DNA of 64,000 nt from Luteolibacter sp. LG18 (lineage in GTDB: Bacteria > Verrucomicrobiota > Verrucomicrobiia > Verrucomicrobiales > Akkermansiaceae). The stretch is taken from assembly GCF_036322585.1 (NCBI RefSeq), contig NZ_AP024600.1, positions 2,852,001 to 2,916,000 on the forward strand, given 5' to 3'. The position numbers were made by a program, and so were the translations under genes. Position 1 is the first letter of the stretch. Each line of letters opens with the position of its first letter. The notes beneath the pieces were generated by a model, which ran no database searches, had not been told where the DNA came from, and saw only the letters and a program-made list of their open reading frames with translations. Shown in pieces: positions 18,366 through 26,555 of this stretch.

Positions 18366-19442
18366 ATGTCCCGCAAGGCTTATGGTTTGGTTGCCGTATT
18401 GGCTGGAATCGCCGGTCTCCTGGTGTATGCCACCCGGACCCCGAACGCGGGGGCTTCCGGGGCCGTCCGTGCCGAGGAGGTGAGCCCGCCGCGGGCCGAC
18501 GCCCGCCCGCCCCGTCAGGCGGTGGTGCGGAAAGAACGTCCGGCACGGCCTCCGCTCGACGTGAACAACATCCCCCTTCTGAAGCAGGAATACTCCAAAG
18601 AGAAGGAGCTGCTTGAGAATCTGGAGTTTCCGGCTGGAGATGCCGAGTTGCTCGATCTGATGGCGGAGGAGCTGGATGCCATCGGAGCTTTCCCCGGGCC
18701 ATATGACTTCATGCTCTGGGAGGTGTTGTCCGAACGCCTGTCCTTCTGGCTGGTGGGACGAACGGACCAGGATCCGGAGCGAACCTTGTCGAAGCTCGAG
18801 CTCCTTTCCAAGCTCTTGGCCGGAAAGCAGGTGGGAGCGAACTCGCCCGCGCTGGATCATTTGATCAAGAACATCGCCGGGAAAGTCACGGGAGACGGCC
18901 TGGCCGACCACTACCTGGCACGGCTCGCGCAAGAGGGGGCCACGGGAAGCTCCGCCGCCCTGATGTTGAAATCCGGCATCATCGGAACCGACATCAGCAG
19001 GAGCCCCGGCTCGATTCTGGCCAAGCTGGCGGAAATATCCGATCCCGCGGTCAAAGCTGGCGTGGAGAGAATCGCCCTGAAGAACCTGGAACTCCTCAAT
19101 CCGGATTCGGCCATCGATTACTTCTTCAGCAGTGCCTCCGTCTGCACCCGGGCCCCGGATCTCCTCGCGAGCCTGTTCGGGAACGACTTCCATCTCCGGC
19201 AGGACGAGGTTCTCAGGCGGATCGCCGATGCCGCGCCAGGAGCCCACCGCGATTGGGCCATCTGCGAGGTTGTTGGGAAGATCCCTCAGGACAATCCGGA
19301 TTTGGCAAACTACTGGGTTTCCCAGATTCAAGACCCATTGGTCCGGAAGGAGGCGATGGAGAACGTTAGAAGCGCCGCATCACGGCCGCGGACCACCAAA
19401 CCCAAGGACGCCTCTCCTTCGGACTTCCCGCCCGGCCTCTGA
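18366..19442 (+). CDS. Membrane-anchored alpha-helical repeat protein B1
   Basis: 358 aa. The N-terminal membrane segment (residues ~6-22, 'YGLVAVLAGIAGLLVYA') is followed by a Pro/Arg-rich linker and ~270 residues of predicted helix. Units of the type 'NPDSAIDYFF' and 'NPDLANYWVSQIQDPLVRKEAMENV' recall TPR/HEAT-like repeats common in Verrucomicrobiota. It is homologous to B3 (21499), for example 'HRDWAICEVVGKI' against 'RRDWLVCQVVQDV', and more weakly to B2. It probably faces the periplasm and, by position, may act with A1. No enzymatic motif is visible. Confidence 0.7.
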   Translation: MSRKAYGLVAVLAGIAGLLVYATRTPNAGASGAVRAEEVSPPRADARPPRQAVVRKERPARPPLDVNNIPLLKQEYSKEKELLENLEFPAGDAELLDLMAEELDAIGAFPGPYDFMLWEVLSERLSFWLVGRTDQDPERTLSKLELLSKLLAGKQVGANSPALDHLIKNIAGKVTGDGLADHYLARLAQEGATGSSAALMLKSGIIGTDISRSPGSILAKLAEISDPAVKAGVERIALKNLELLNPDSAIDYFFSSASVCTRAPDLLASLFGNDFHLRQDEVLRRIADAAPGAHRDWAICEVVGKIPQDNPDLANYWVSQIQDPLVRKEAMENVRSAASRPRTTKPKDASPSDFPPGL

Positions 19443-19495
19443 GGCTGAGGCTTGGGCGGCCATCCCGTTTTCGCAAAGCCATCAGATTCCCGATT

Positions 19496-20506
19496 ATGGT
19501 CCGGCGATTCGCTCTTCCTTTCCTGCTCCTCGCCTCAGTGGCTGCCATCCTGATGCTCCAAGCTTCGCGGCAAGGTGGTCCCGAGGTCAAAGACGCCCCA
19601 GACCCCCGGTTAAGCAAACCGGAAACTGCCAGTTCATCTCCCATCGGTGGAAGAGTGGAGGCGCCCCTGACGCGGAGGGTGGAGACCCCCGGCTTCGGAA
19701 ACCTGTCTTCCACGGCAAAAACCGAAAATCTCCGGAAGCGCTTCACTTCCCTGCGATCGGATCTCGCGACGAGCGCCGATCCCGCATCGATCCTCACGGA
19801 TCTCTGGAGGGACCTCAAAGGACTGGATGCCTTCGGTCAGATGGCATTCAGATCCGTGGTGGAAAATGAATTGGCGAAGTTGGACGACGGTTCTCCTGCC
19901 AAATTCGAATGGCTGGCATCGATCTATCCCAAGATAGCGTCAAGTCTCGAGGCCAATTCCTACGATGGGCAGACGTCACGCCAGCACCTCTTCGACATGC
20001 TGGTCGCCAATGCAGCCAATGCGGGGATCGATCCTTATCAAGAAGCGCTCAAAATCCAAGACCCCGATGCGAGAGATGCTCTCGTATGCGGAGTCCTGCC
20101 GGAAAAAATCATTACCCCTGATGACCTGAGCAGGTATCAAGGAATCATTGACGCGCTTCCTGCAGGTTCAAAAACCAAAACTTACCAAGGGATATTGGAT
20201 AATTCGGTCTTTGACGATGCATATCGCTCCGTTGCAATTGACGTTTATCTCCAGGGGCTGGGGAGCACGGGGCTGCAAAGCAATGTCGCATCCCATTGGT
20301 TCGCCGATGTCGATTGGTTTTCGAAAAAATCCGGTGAGGTTTCACAAATCATCGAAAGATCGAAAGCTGGCCCACGCCGGGATCTCCTGTTGGAGAAAAT
20401 GGCGATGTTGATTGTCCGAAGCGATCCCGATGCCGCGAGGCAATGGGTGGGCTTGATTTCGGATCCAACCACCGCTTCCCGAGTGAAGTCTCAACTTCCG
20501 CAGTGA
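19496..20506 (+). CDS. Membrane-anchored alpha-helical repeat protein B2
   Basis: 336 aa. The N-terminal signal anchor 'RRFALPFLLLASVAAILML' is followed by a low-complexity linker and helical repeats ('ALKIQDPDARDALVCGVLP', then 'SDPDAARQWVGLISDP'). It has the same architecture as B1 and B3 but is more diverged. It starts 53 bp after B1 and precedes the second Tat-leader gene. Codon use drifts toward AT in its second half compared with the window average. Confidence 0.65.
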   Translation: MVRRFALPFLLLASVAAILMLQASRQGGPEVKDAPDPRLSKPETASSSPIGGRVEAPLTRRVETPGFGNLSSTAKTENLRKRFTSLRSDLATSADPASILTDLWRDLKGLDAFGQMAFRSVVENELAKLDDGSPAKFEWLASIYPKIASSLEANSYDGQTSRQHLFDMLVANAANAGIDPYQEALKIQDPDARDALVCGVLPEKIITPDDLSRYQGIIDALPAGSKTKTYQGILDNSVFDDAYRSVAIDVYLQGLGSTGLQSNVASHWFADVDWFSKKSGEVSQIIERSKAGPRRDLLLEKMAMLIVRSDPDAARQWVGLISDPTTASRVKSQLPQ

Positions 20507-20642
20507 TCGCCGCGTGGCACGGTATGGCTGCCGGTGCAGTCGTTCACAAATGCCCGCCGGGAAGGGGACATTTTCGGCCATAACACCGATTTCCGTTAGA
20601 TGTGAATTACGCATCATACGTATATTCCCTGGAAAGGAGGAG

Positions 20643-20723
20643 ATGATTCGCCAATTTTCTTGCCGCCCCAACAGATGGTCCCTAAAGCCTCGGACGCTAC
20701 CGACGCACTCTTATGTCTTCTGA
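20643..20723 (+). CDS. Possible 26-aa leader peptide overlapping the A2 start
   Basis: A strong Shine-Dalgarno run ('aaggaggag') sits directly before ATG 20643. The frame runs 26 codons and its stop (20721-20723) overlaps the A2 start at 20713 in another frame. That geometry would allow translational coupling. A1 does not have an equivalent out-of-frame peptide, so this may be chance. Confidence 0.25.
   Translation: MIRQFSCRPNRWSLKPRTLPTHSYVF
20645..20662 (+). promoter_or_regulatory. 18-bp motif conserved upstream of both Tat-leader genes (site 2)
   Basis: 'gattcgccaattttcttg' ends 50 bp before the A2 ATG and matches the A1 upstream site at 16 of 18 positions. It lies within the candidate leader peptide. 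Confidence 0.5.
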
Positions 20724-21405
20724 ATCACGCCGTAATTTCGTCAAGAAATCCCTCGTCGCATCCATTCTCGCCGCCCAGCCGACCATCATGGCGGGCTTGG
20801 TGAGGGCCAGCGGCGGCGGGGATGAAACCACCACCGCCCCCGAAACCACCGTCGATCCGTGGGAGACCACCGCGAACACGACGGCAGATCCGTGGGAGAC
20901 CACCGCGAACACGACAGCAGATCCGTGGGAGACCACCGGTCCCGTCACGACCGAGGAGAACACTAACACGACCGTGGACCAGTGGGAAACCACCGTCGGC
21001 CCAACGGAAGCCACCACCGAGCAGACCACGGATTACACGGAGACCACGCACACCACCGAATTTATCGCCGATCTGATATCCATCACGAGGGATCTCCAAG
21101 CCTATGATATTGAGGGGGACGTGTGCGATAATGAGGCGGATGCCTTGAAAACGTTCCAGGAAGCCTGGGAGGTGTTTGTAACGAGTCGGAGCAAGGGTAA
21201 CAACCCCACTGGCACCTATGCCGACGTCACGGGGCTTACCAAAAATGTCACGATCACCGTGAGTGGCTCGAATTCGACATCCGCCCCCCAGCCTGTTGCC
21301 AACCTCCCGTCAGGAAAATTCCAATACCACCTCAATTTGGGGGCGGTCAAGGTGACCACCACCTTCTACGATGTTGGAAATCGGCAGACTTACGTCATGC
21401 CCTGA
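20713..21405 (+). CDS. Tat-leader, threonine-rich secreted protein A2
   Basis: 230 aa. The twin-arginine leader 'SRRNFVKKSLVASILAAQ' is identical in sequence to that of A1. The Thr-rich stalk is longer, because an 11-residue unit DPWETTANTTA is tandemly repeated, and continues into 'TTVDQWETTVGPTEATTEQ'. The C-terminal ~125 residues ('TEFIADLISITRDLQAYD' onward) are unrelated to A1 and have no recognised fold. It is presumably exported folded by Tat. Followed 93 bp later by the membrane protein B3. Confidence 0.8.
   Translation: MSSESRRNFVKKSLVASILAAQPTIMAGLVRASGGGDETTTAPETTVDPWETTANTTADPWETTANTTADPWETTGPVTTEENTNTTVDQWETTVGPTEATTEQTTDYTETTHTTEFIADLISITRDLQAYDIEGDVCDNEADALKTFQEAWEVFVTSRSKGNNPTGTYADVTGLTKNVTITVSGSNSTSAPQPVANLPSGKFQYHLNLGAVKVTTTFYDVGNRQTYVMP
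20854..20952 (+). repeat. 33-bp tandem repeat in the A2 stalk
   Basis: Copies start at 20854, 20887 and 20920 ('gatccgtgggagaccaccg' in each). The first two are almost identical over 33 bp; the third diverges after ~20 bp. Each adds 11 residues to the Thr-rich stalk, so copy number could vary by slippage. Confidence 0.8.
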
Positions 21406-21498
21406 TTTCCGGGGTCGATTTCCACTTGCGAAACAGGGGGGATTTGAGGTTGGTTGAAGCCTCCCGAATCCCTTCCGTTTTGCCCAACCTCTTTCCTG

Positions 21499-22539
21499 GT
21501 GATCTCGAAATCGTCGAAGACGTCCATTGCCGTAGCCGCCATTCTCGTGGTGTGCAGCGCGGTGTTTGTGGGTTTCAAAGGATCACCAGGCAGGGACGGG
21601 GAGTCCGGGCTCCAGCCGCAGAACCGCTCTCGATCATCCAGTCATGACGCTGAAGGTTCGAACATTGCGAACCGGCCTCCTAGGCCACGTTTGGATCGAA
21701 AGAGCTCTGGTTTCAGCGCCACCTTCGAGGCTGAGAGAAATCGTATCGCCGGGCTGGAGTTTCCCGGTGAAATAGCTGGCTTACGGTCTGTCTTCGAAGA
21801 GGAGATTGCGGAAATTCTCCGCTATCCTCCTTTGGAGCAAAAGATACTTTGGAAGGACTTCAGGAAGAGGCTGGGTGATTGGATCATATCCGGCGGAGGC
21901 GCTTCCCCCGAAAGGACCATGCTTTGCTTGAAAGGTATTTCGGATTCCCTCGGGAGAGACGATGTGGTCGTGGGTGGGGTGGTGGTGTGGAAGGATTTGC
22001 TTGAGGATGTAACAAGGGGCATTTCATTTCAAAATCAGTCGGATTCCTATCTGCGGTTTCTGGAAAAGCTGGACGGTGGCGACCGGCCGAAATGGGTTGA
22101 TTCCATTCAAGGCTCGGTCTTGGGAAGGATGCTGAGCCGGGATTCCACAACGGCTTTGGAAAGCATGAAAGGGATCGATAATATGGCGGTCCGAGCGGAG
22201 GCGGAGAAGCTTCCGCTGCAAAATATGGCACGCGTCAACCCGGATGCGGCATCGGCCTTTTATCTGAGTTCAGAATCCTTTTGCGCCCGGGACGCCGAGA
22301 CCATCCATGCGCTTTTCCCGACTGTGAATGGAGCGGTTTCAGAAAGAACCATCGGTTACATAAGTTCGGCGCCGCCGAGCATTCGGCGCGATTGGCTGGT
22401 TTGTCAGGTTGTTCAAGATGTTGCGATCCGTGATCCGGATGCGGCTTTGGCGTATTTGGATTGGATCGGGGATGAGGGTGTGAAAAAAGATGCTGCCGCC
22501 ATTGTGGCTCGGGAGCGAAAGCTTGGTAGGAGTGAGTGA
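21499..22539 (+). CDS. Membrane-anchored alpha-helical repeat protein B3
   Basis: 346 aa from the GTG at 21499, which puts the membrane segment ('SIAVAAILVVCSAVFVGF') at the N-terminus as in B1. A TTG at 21454 with an upstream GAGG is the alternative start. A linker is followed by helical repeats, including 'RVNPDAASAFYL', 'RRDWLVCQVVQDVAIRDPDAALAYLDWI'-type units clearly homologous to B1. It is the last gene of the second A/B cassette. No catalytic residues are evident. Confidence 0.65.
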   Translation: MISKSSKTSIAVAAILVVCSAVFVGFKGSPGRDGESGLQPQNRSRSSSHDAEGSNIANRPPRPRLDRKSSGFSATFEAERNRIAGLEFPGEIAGLRSVFEEEIAEILRYPPLEQKILWKDFRKRLGDWIISGGGASPERTMLCLKGISDSLGRDDVVVGGVVVWKDLLEDVTRGISFQNQSDSYLRFLEKLDGGDRPKWVDSIQGSVLGRMLSRDSTTALESMKGIDNMAVRAEAEKLPLQNMARVNPDAASAFYLSSESFCARDAETIHALFPTVNGAVSERTIGYISSAPPSIRRDWLVCQVVQDVAIRDPDAALAYLDWIGDEGVKKDAAAIVARERKLGRSE

Positions 22540-22891
22540 TGGGGTTCGGTTTGATATTTATCTTGCCGGTGCTCCTCCCAGCCGGGGAAAGCCGGATGTC
22601 CTTTGGAGACCTGGATTTTCATTCAATGTCCCGAAAGGCCTGCTTTCTAATCCTCTGAAGAAATGGATTCCAATGAATTGAATCCCGAACCTCGCTTCAT
22701 CGCCGTATTTAACATGGATTCGAATGTGAATCGCAATGGGTTCGGGTTTTCTGATTTGGCATTGTCGATGTGCGCCAGCGGTGCCGAAAGGCCGGTGTGT
22801 CTATTGGAAAATGGCCGGAAGCGGGATTGCGAACAAGGGGTGATGATGGGGTGGCGCAATTGGAATTTTGTTTGAGCAAACACGAGCATAA
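22540..22891. other. Intergenic region before the glycosyltransferase run
   Basis: 352 bp, lower in GC than its surroundings. A 70-codon frame (22663-22875) is present but has no Shine-Dalgarno and no recognisable content, so I do not call it. No convincing promoter was identified, but the start of a transcript for the downstream run is expected here. Confidence 0.4.
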
Positions 22892-25360
22892 ATGATCAAG
22901 ATCGTTCTTTCCTCCGACCAACGCGGTCTTCCCTACAACGCGACGCTGATCGGCAGCGTGTTGCGACGGACCACTGCCAATGTCCACGTGCGTTTCTATA
23001 CCCGCGGCTACCGCCGCGAGTCGTTCACGAGCGGCCGTCTGAAGGTGGATTTCATCGAAACGGACGAGGCGGTGACGGGCCGCTACCCGGGCCACGTGAA
23101 CCTGGCGGTGTTCGACCGCCTGCGTGTGATCCGGGATTTCGATGACTGGGACCGTTGCCTGATCCTGGATCATGACATGGCGGTGTTGTGCGACCTTGCG
23201 CCGTACTTCGCGGAGGATTTCGAGGGCAACCTGCTGATGGGCCGTCTGTTCGGGCCGGGGAATACCCTGGGCCTGCAGATGAAGTCCCGCGGCGGACTGC
23301 CGGAGGACTGGCAGCACTGCGAGGACCACCCCTATTTCTACATGGGGCCGATGATGAACCTCGCCGCGATGCGGGAGGCCGGCACCTGGGAAAAACTGCT
23401 GGCGGCCCACGAGGCGATCGGCCAGGACGAACAGCTTTCCCTGACAGCTGCCACGGATGGCCGGGTGAAGGGCGTCGACAAGAAATACAACCTGGTCCCG
23501 CAATGGGACGGCCTGGAGTCCGTGGCCGCGCGCGCCGCGAAATCGGGTTCCGAGGTGTATGTGGAAAACGGCATCACCTGGCGGAACGGGGTTCCGGAGG
23601 GGATCATCCACTGGACCGGTTTCGGCAAGCCATGGCACTACAAGACGCGGGTCTGGCGCGCGGATCTGTGGGAGGCGGAGAAGACCTCGTGGGAGCACCT
23701 GCGGATGGGGTTGTGGGACAAGCCGGTGTCCGTGGAAGTGGGTGCGACGAACGGCCACGCGATGCGGGCCTTGGCGAGGCGCGGTTGGAAGGTGAAGGCC
23801 GTGGGGCCGAAGTTCGATCTCGCCGCGGACCGCTACCATGTCCCGTATGGCGACCTGGAGCTGGTGGAAGCTCCTGAGGAAGCAGCCCCGGCCTTGCTGG
23901 GCACGCTGGGAGATGGTGTGGACATGTTCCGTTTCGGGCCGGATTCCCAGCCTTCCGGCTGGCTGGCGGGTGACACGATTCGCCCGAAGCATTGTGTCCT
24001 CAGCGGCCCGATGGAGGCCGGGGAGGTGGCCAAGCTCCGGGATTTCGGTTACCGTGCCGAGTTCCGCATCGCGCGCCGCGAGTGGCCGCAGGGTGGGCCT
24101 CACCCGAAGGTGTTGGAGTATGCGCTGGCCCCGGAGGCGCTGGCGGTGGGCGAGGAGGAGGAGCTGTATCTTTCCCGGGATCTGGAGGCGGCCCTGCCGT
24201 TGGAGCGTTGGGGACGTCCCGCGACGCTCGTTGAAACGGAGGCCCCGGAACTGGCGGAGGATCTGGTGGCATTTCTCGAATCCGATTGGATCAGCCGTTT
24301 GGCCGCGCCTTCGTTCATCTTCTGCGCCGGCTCGCCGGCGGTGACCGTGCGGTTGGCAGGCCGTTTCCCGGGCGCGCGGATCGCCGCGGTTTCGGATTCG
24401 GCCCGGATCGCCACCCGTTACAATGGGCATCCCCAGATCGAGCCGGTGCACGCGCCGGTGTCGCCGGGAGTGCCATGGTACGACCCAACGAAGCTGGATT
24501 TGGAGCCGATCGACCTGGTGGTGGCTGGCGATGGCGCGCGGCTGCGCGACGGTTGCCAGTCGCTGGGGCCGTGGTTGAAGCCAGGTGCGATCGTGCTGCT
24601 GGACAGGATTTCCTTCACCGAGGAAAAGGATCCGCTGGAGCACTGGCGAAGCGGAGGCTGGAGTGAGATCGCGCGCGGGGAATCCTTCGTGGCGTTCCAA
24701 CAGCAGCCCTCCGGCCCGCGGGTGGTGCCGGGGTGGGATGTTTCCGCGCCCACCCGGGCGATGGCGGATCTGGCGGAGCGCTTTTATCTCATCGCGACTC
24801 CGGAGCAGGCGGCGTCCACCGTTTCCTCCACGGCCATGCTGTGGCCCGGTGTGCCGTGCGAGACGATCCTGCAGGAAACACCCGCCGATGCGGAGATCCG
24901 CTGGCAGGAGATGAAGGGGATGGAGGCGCACGGTAGCCCCGGCAACCTGCGAACGGGCTATGTGCCCACCGCGGTGGGAGAAAAGCGCGCCGGCATCCGG
25001 GCCTTGGAGGCGTTCCTCGCCAGCGGCGCGGACACGGCTTTGATTTGCCTGAGCCGCTGCCAGTGGCGGGAGGATGCCGATGCGATCCTCGAGCGCGCTT
25101 CCCTGGAGCTGCCGGAGGATTGGGACCTGCTCTACTTGACGGCCAGCCCGCGCGCGCGGCACCAGCCATGGTCACCGCATCTCGTGCGGTTGCGTGGTGC
25201 CCGCCAGTGCACCGCCATCCTGTGGACACGCCGCGCCGCGGAACGCCTGTTGCCGGAGCTGGCGGCGGCGGACTGTGAATGGGATGTCTTCATGGAGCGC
25301 TCGCACGCCGCCGTGAATGCCTATTGTGTGATTCCCATGCCAGCTTCGCTTGACAGATGA
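22892..25360 (+). CDS. Multi-domain glycosyltransferase: GT8-like plus GT25-like C-terminus
   Basis: 822 aa, cytoplasmic. Residues 1-~260 are GT8-like: the metal-binding DxD is 'DHD' (93-95) inside 'CLILDHDMAVL', and the acceptor-site signature 'HWTGFGKPW' is at ~240-248. Residues ~270-375 and ~455-600 resemble degenerate SAM-methyltransferase (FkbM-like) folds ('SVEVGATNGHAMRALARRG', 'IDLVVAGDGARLRDG'). Residues ~690-822 resemble the C-terminal half of GT25 enzymes ('GIRALEAFLASGADTALICL', 'LPEDWDLLYLTA'), but the expected EDD acidic motif is replaced by 'LSRCQ', so this part may be inactive. It is the first gene of a six-gene co-directional run. Confidence 0.75.
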   Translation: MIKIVLSSDQRGLPYNATLIGSVLRRTTANVHVRFYTRGYRRESFTSGRLKVDFIETDEAVTGRYPGHVNLAVFDRLRVIRDFDDWDRCLILDHDMAVLCDLAPYFAEDFEGNLLMGRLFGPGNTLGLQMKSRGGLPEDWQHCEDHPYFYMGPMMNLAAMREAGTWEKLLAAHEAIGQDEQLSLTAATDGRVKGVDKKYNLVPQWDGLESVAARAAKSGSEVYVENGITWRNGVPEGIIHWTGFGKPWHYKTRVWRADLWEAEKTSWEHLRMGLWDKPVSVEVGATNGHAMRALARRGWKVKAVGPKFDLAADRYHVPYGDLELVEAPEEAAPALLGTLGDGVDMFRFGPDSQPSGWLAGDTIRPKHCVLSGPMEAGEVAKLRDFGYRAEFRIARREWPQGGPHPKVLEYALAPEALAVGEEEELYLSRDLEAALPLERWGRPATLVETEAPELAEDLVAFLESDWISRLAAPSFIFCAGSPAVTVRLAGRFPGARIAAVSDSARIATRYNGHPQIEPVHAPVSPGVPWYDPTKLDLEPIDLVVAGDGARLRDGCQSLGPWLKPGAIVLLDRISFTEEKDPLEHWRSGGWSEIARGESFVAFQQQPSGPRVVPGWDVSAPTRAMADLAERFYLIATPEQAASTVSSTAMLWPGVPCETILQETPADAEIRWQEMKGMEAHGSPGNLRTGYVPTAVGEKRAGIRALEAFLASGADTALICLSRCQWREDADAILERASLELPEDWDLLYLTASPRARHQPWSPHLVRLRGARQCTAILWTRRAAERLLPELAAADCEWDVFMERSHAAVNAYCVIPMPASLDR

Positions 25361-25408
25361 CATGTCGGGAAGTCAGACCATGTGCCGTTGTTTAAGTTGA
25401 ATCTGGGT

Positions 25409-26545
25409 ATGCAATTCCATCGTCCGTTTTTATTGTCCGGAGTTTGCGCGGTCGCCTTGGCGGGAGCGCTGTCCTCCTGCAAGTCGGAGAAGAAGGATGT
25501 GACATCCTTGTCCTCGGAGGGTGCCGTCAAGGATGGCGCGAAGAAACCCGAGCCGCCTCGAGACCCGGCGGTCGAGAAAGCCCGGGTGGCGTATCAGGAT
25601 CTGGCGAAGCAATTCAAAGGAGAGGATCTCAACAACCGCCGGATCGTCTCTCTCCGTGAGTCGGTCCAGGGGCTGGACGAGCGCCAGACCCAGCAGCTTT
25701 TCGACACGGTGCTGCCGACCGCCGATCCCGGGGTGGTGCAGGCGGCAGCTTATGCGGCGGTGCCGAAGCTGCTCGCGGACCCGGCGCGCCTCTCCAGCGT
25801 GGAGGGCTGGATCCTCTCCACCGGCAATCCGGTGCTCCAGGACGCGCTGCTGAAGAATCTCGGCAGTTGGTTCGCGGAAAGCGGGAACGGTGGATTCAGG
25901 GAGTTGCTCGGCGGGATTTCCACGAACAGCGGCAAGGACAACCTGCTCTCCGGCTACTGCCTGAAACTGGCCGAGAAGGATCCCGAAGCCGCGGTGAAGG
26001 ACTTCATCGCGCTGCAACGGAAGGCCGCCGATTTCAGCGAGCTGTCCAACATCGTGCGCCGGATGCCGGATGACGCTCCATTCGAGAAAGTCTCCGCACT
26101 GCTGCCAGGGGACAACAAGTCGATCGCGAAGGGCATCCGCATGGTGATGTTCGAGAAGTGGGCGGGCCATGCCCCGGAGAGCGCCGCCGCCTTCATCCTC
26201 GCGACGAAGGAGATCTCGCCCTCCCAGATGGAGGTCGTGGTGGCGAAGTGGATCGAGAAGTCCAAGGAGAAGGCCTACGCCTGGGTGGACGCCGCGGAGC
26301 CTTCCCCGGCGCGGGACTATGCGACGAAGGCCTTCATCCTCTACACCGCGAAGACCGATCCGAAGACCGCCTGGTCCGGCTGCGGGAACGTGGAGGACGC
26401 CGCCATTCGTGCCGAGGCGCAGAAGGCCGTCCTCGAAAAGTGGAAGAAGTCCGATCCTGCCGCCGCACAGGCCGCGCAGAAACAACTCCAAGCCGCCCAA
26501 GTGCCTCCGGCAGCGCCCGCCGCTCCGGCCGTCCCCGCAAAATAG
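25409..26545 (+). CDS. Helical-repeat lipoprotein, B-like
   Basis: 378 aa from ATG 25409. Lipoprotein signal: 'FLLSGVCAVALAGALSSC', with the lipobox Cys at ~residue 24. The mature part is almost all helix, with units such as 'AEKDPEAAVKDFI' and 'GHAPESAAAFILA', and an Ala/Pro-rich tail 'AAQVPPAAPAAPAVPAK'. The repeat style is like B1-B3 but with a lipid anchor instead of a membrane segment. It starts 49 bp after the first glycosyltransferase and ends 11 bp before the next gene, so it is probably co-transcribed. It may be a periplasmic scaffold. Confidence 0.7.
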   Translation: MQFHRPFLLSGVCAVALAGALSSCKSEKKDVTSLSSEGAVKDGAKKPEPPRDPAVEKARVAYQDLAKQFKGEDLNNRRIVSLRESVQGLDERQTQQLFDTVLPTADPGVVQAAAYAAVPKLLADPARLSSVEGWILSTGNPVLQDALLKNLGSWFAESGNGGFRELLGGISTNSGKDNLLSGYCLKLAEKDPEAAVKDFIALQRKAADFSELSNIVRRMPDDAPFEKVSALLPGDNKSIAKGIRMVMFEKWAGHAPESAAAFILATKEISPSQMEVVVAKWIEKSKEKAYAWVDAAEPSPARDYATKAFILYTAKTDPKTAWSGCGNVEDAAIRAEAQKAVLEKWKKSDPAAAQAAQKQLQAAQVPPAAPAAPAVPAK

Positions 26546-26555
26546 ATTTCGCCCG

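Noticed and set aside
22663-22875. 70-codon ORF before the glycosyltransferase run
   Set aside because: No Shine-Dalgarno and no recognisable sequence feature; not enough to call a gene.
22709-25162. 817-codon open frame on the minus strand
   Set aside because: Antisense to the GT8-like gene with its DxD and HWTGFGKPW motifs.
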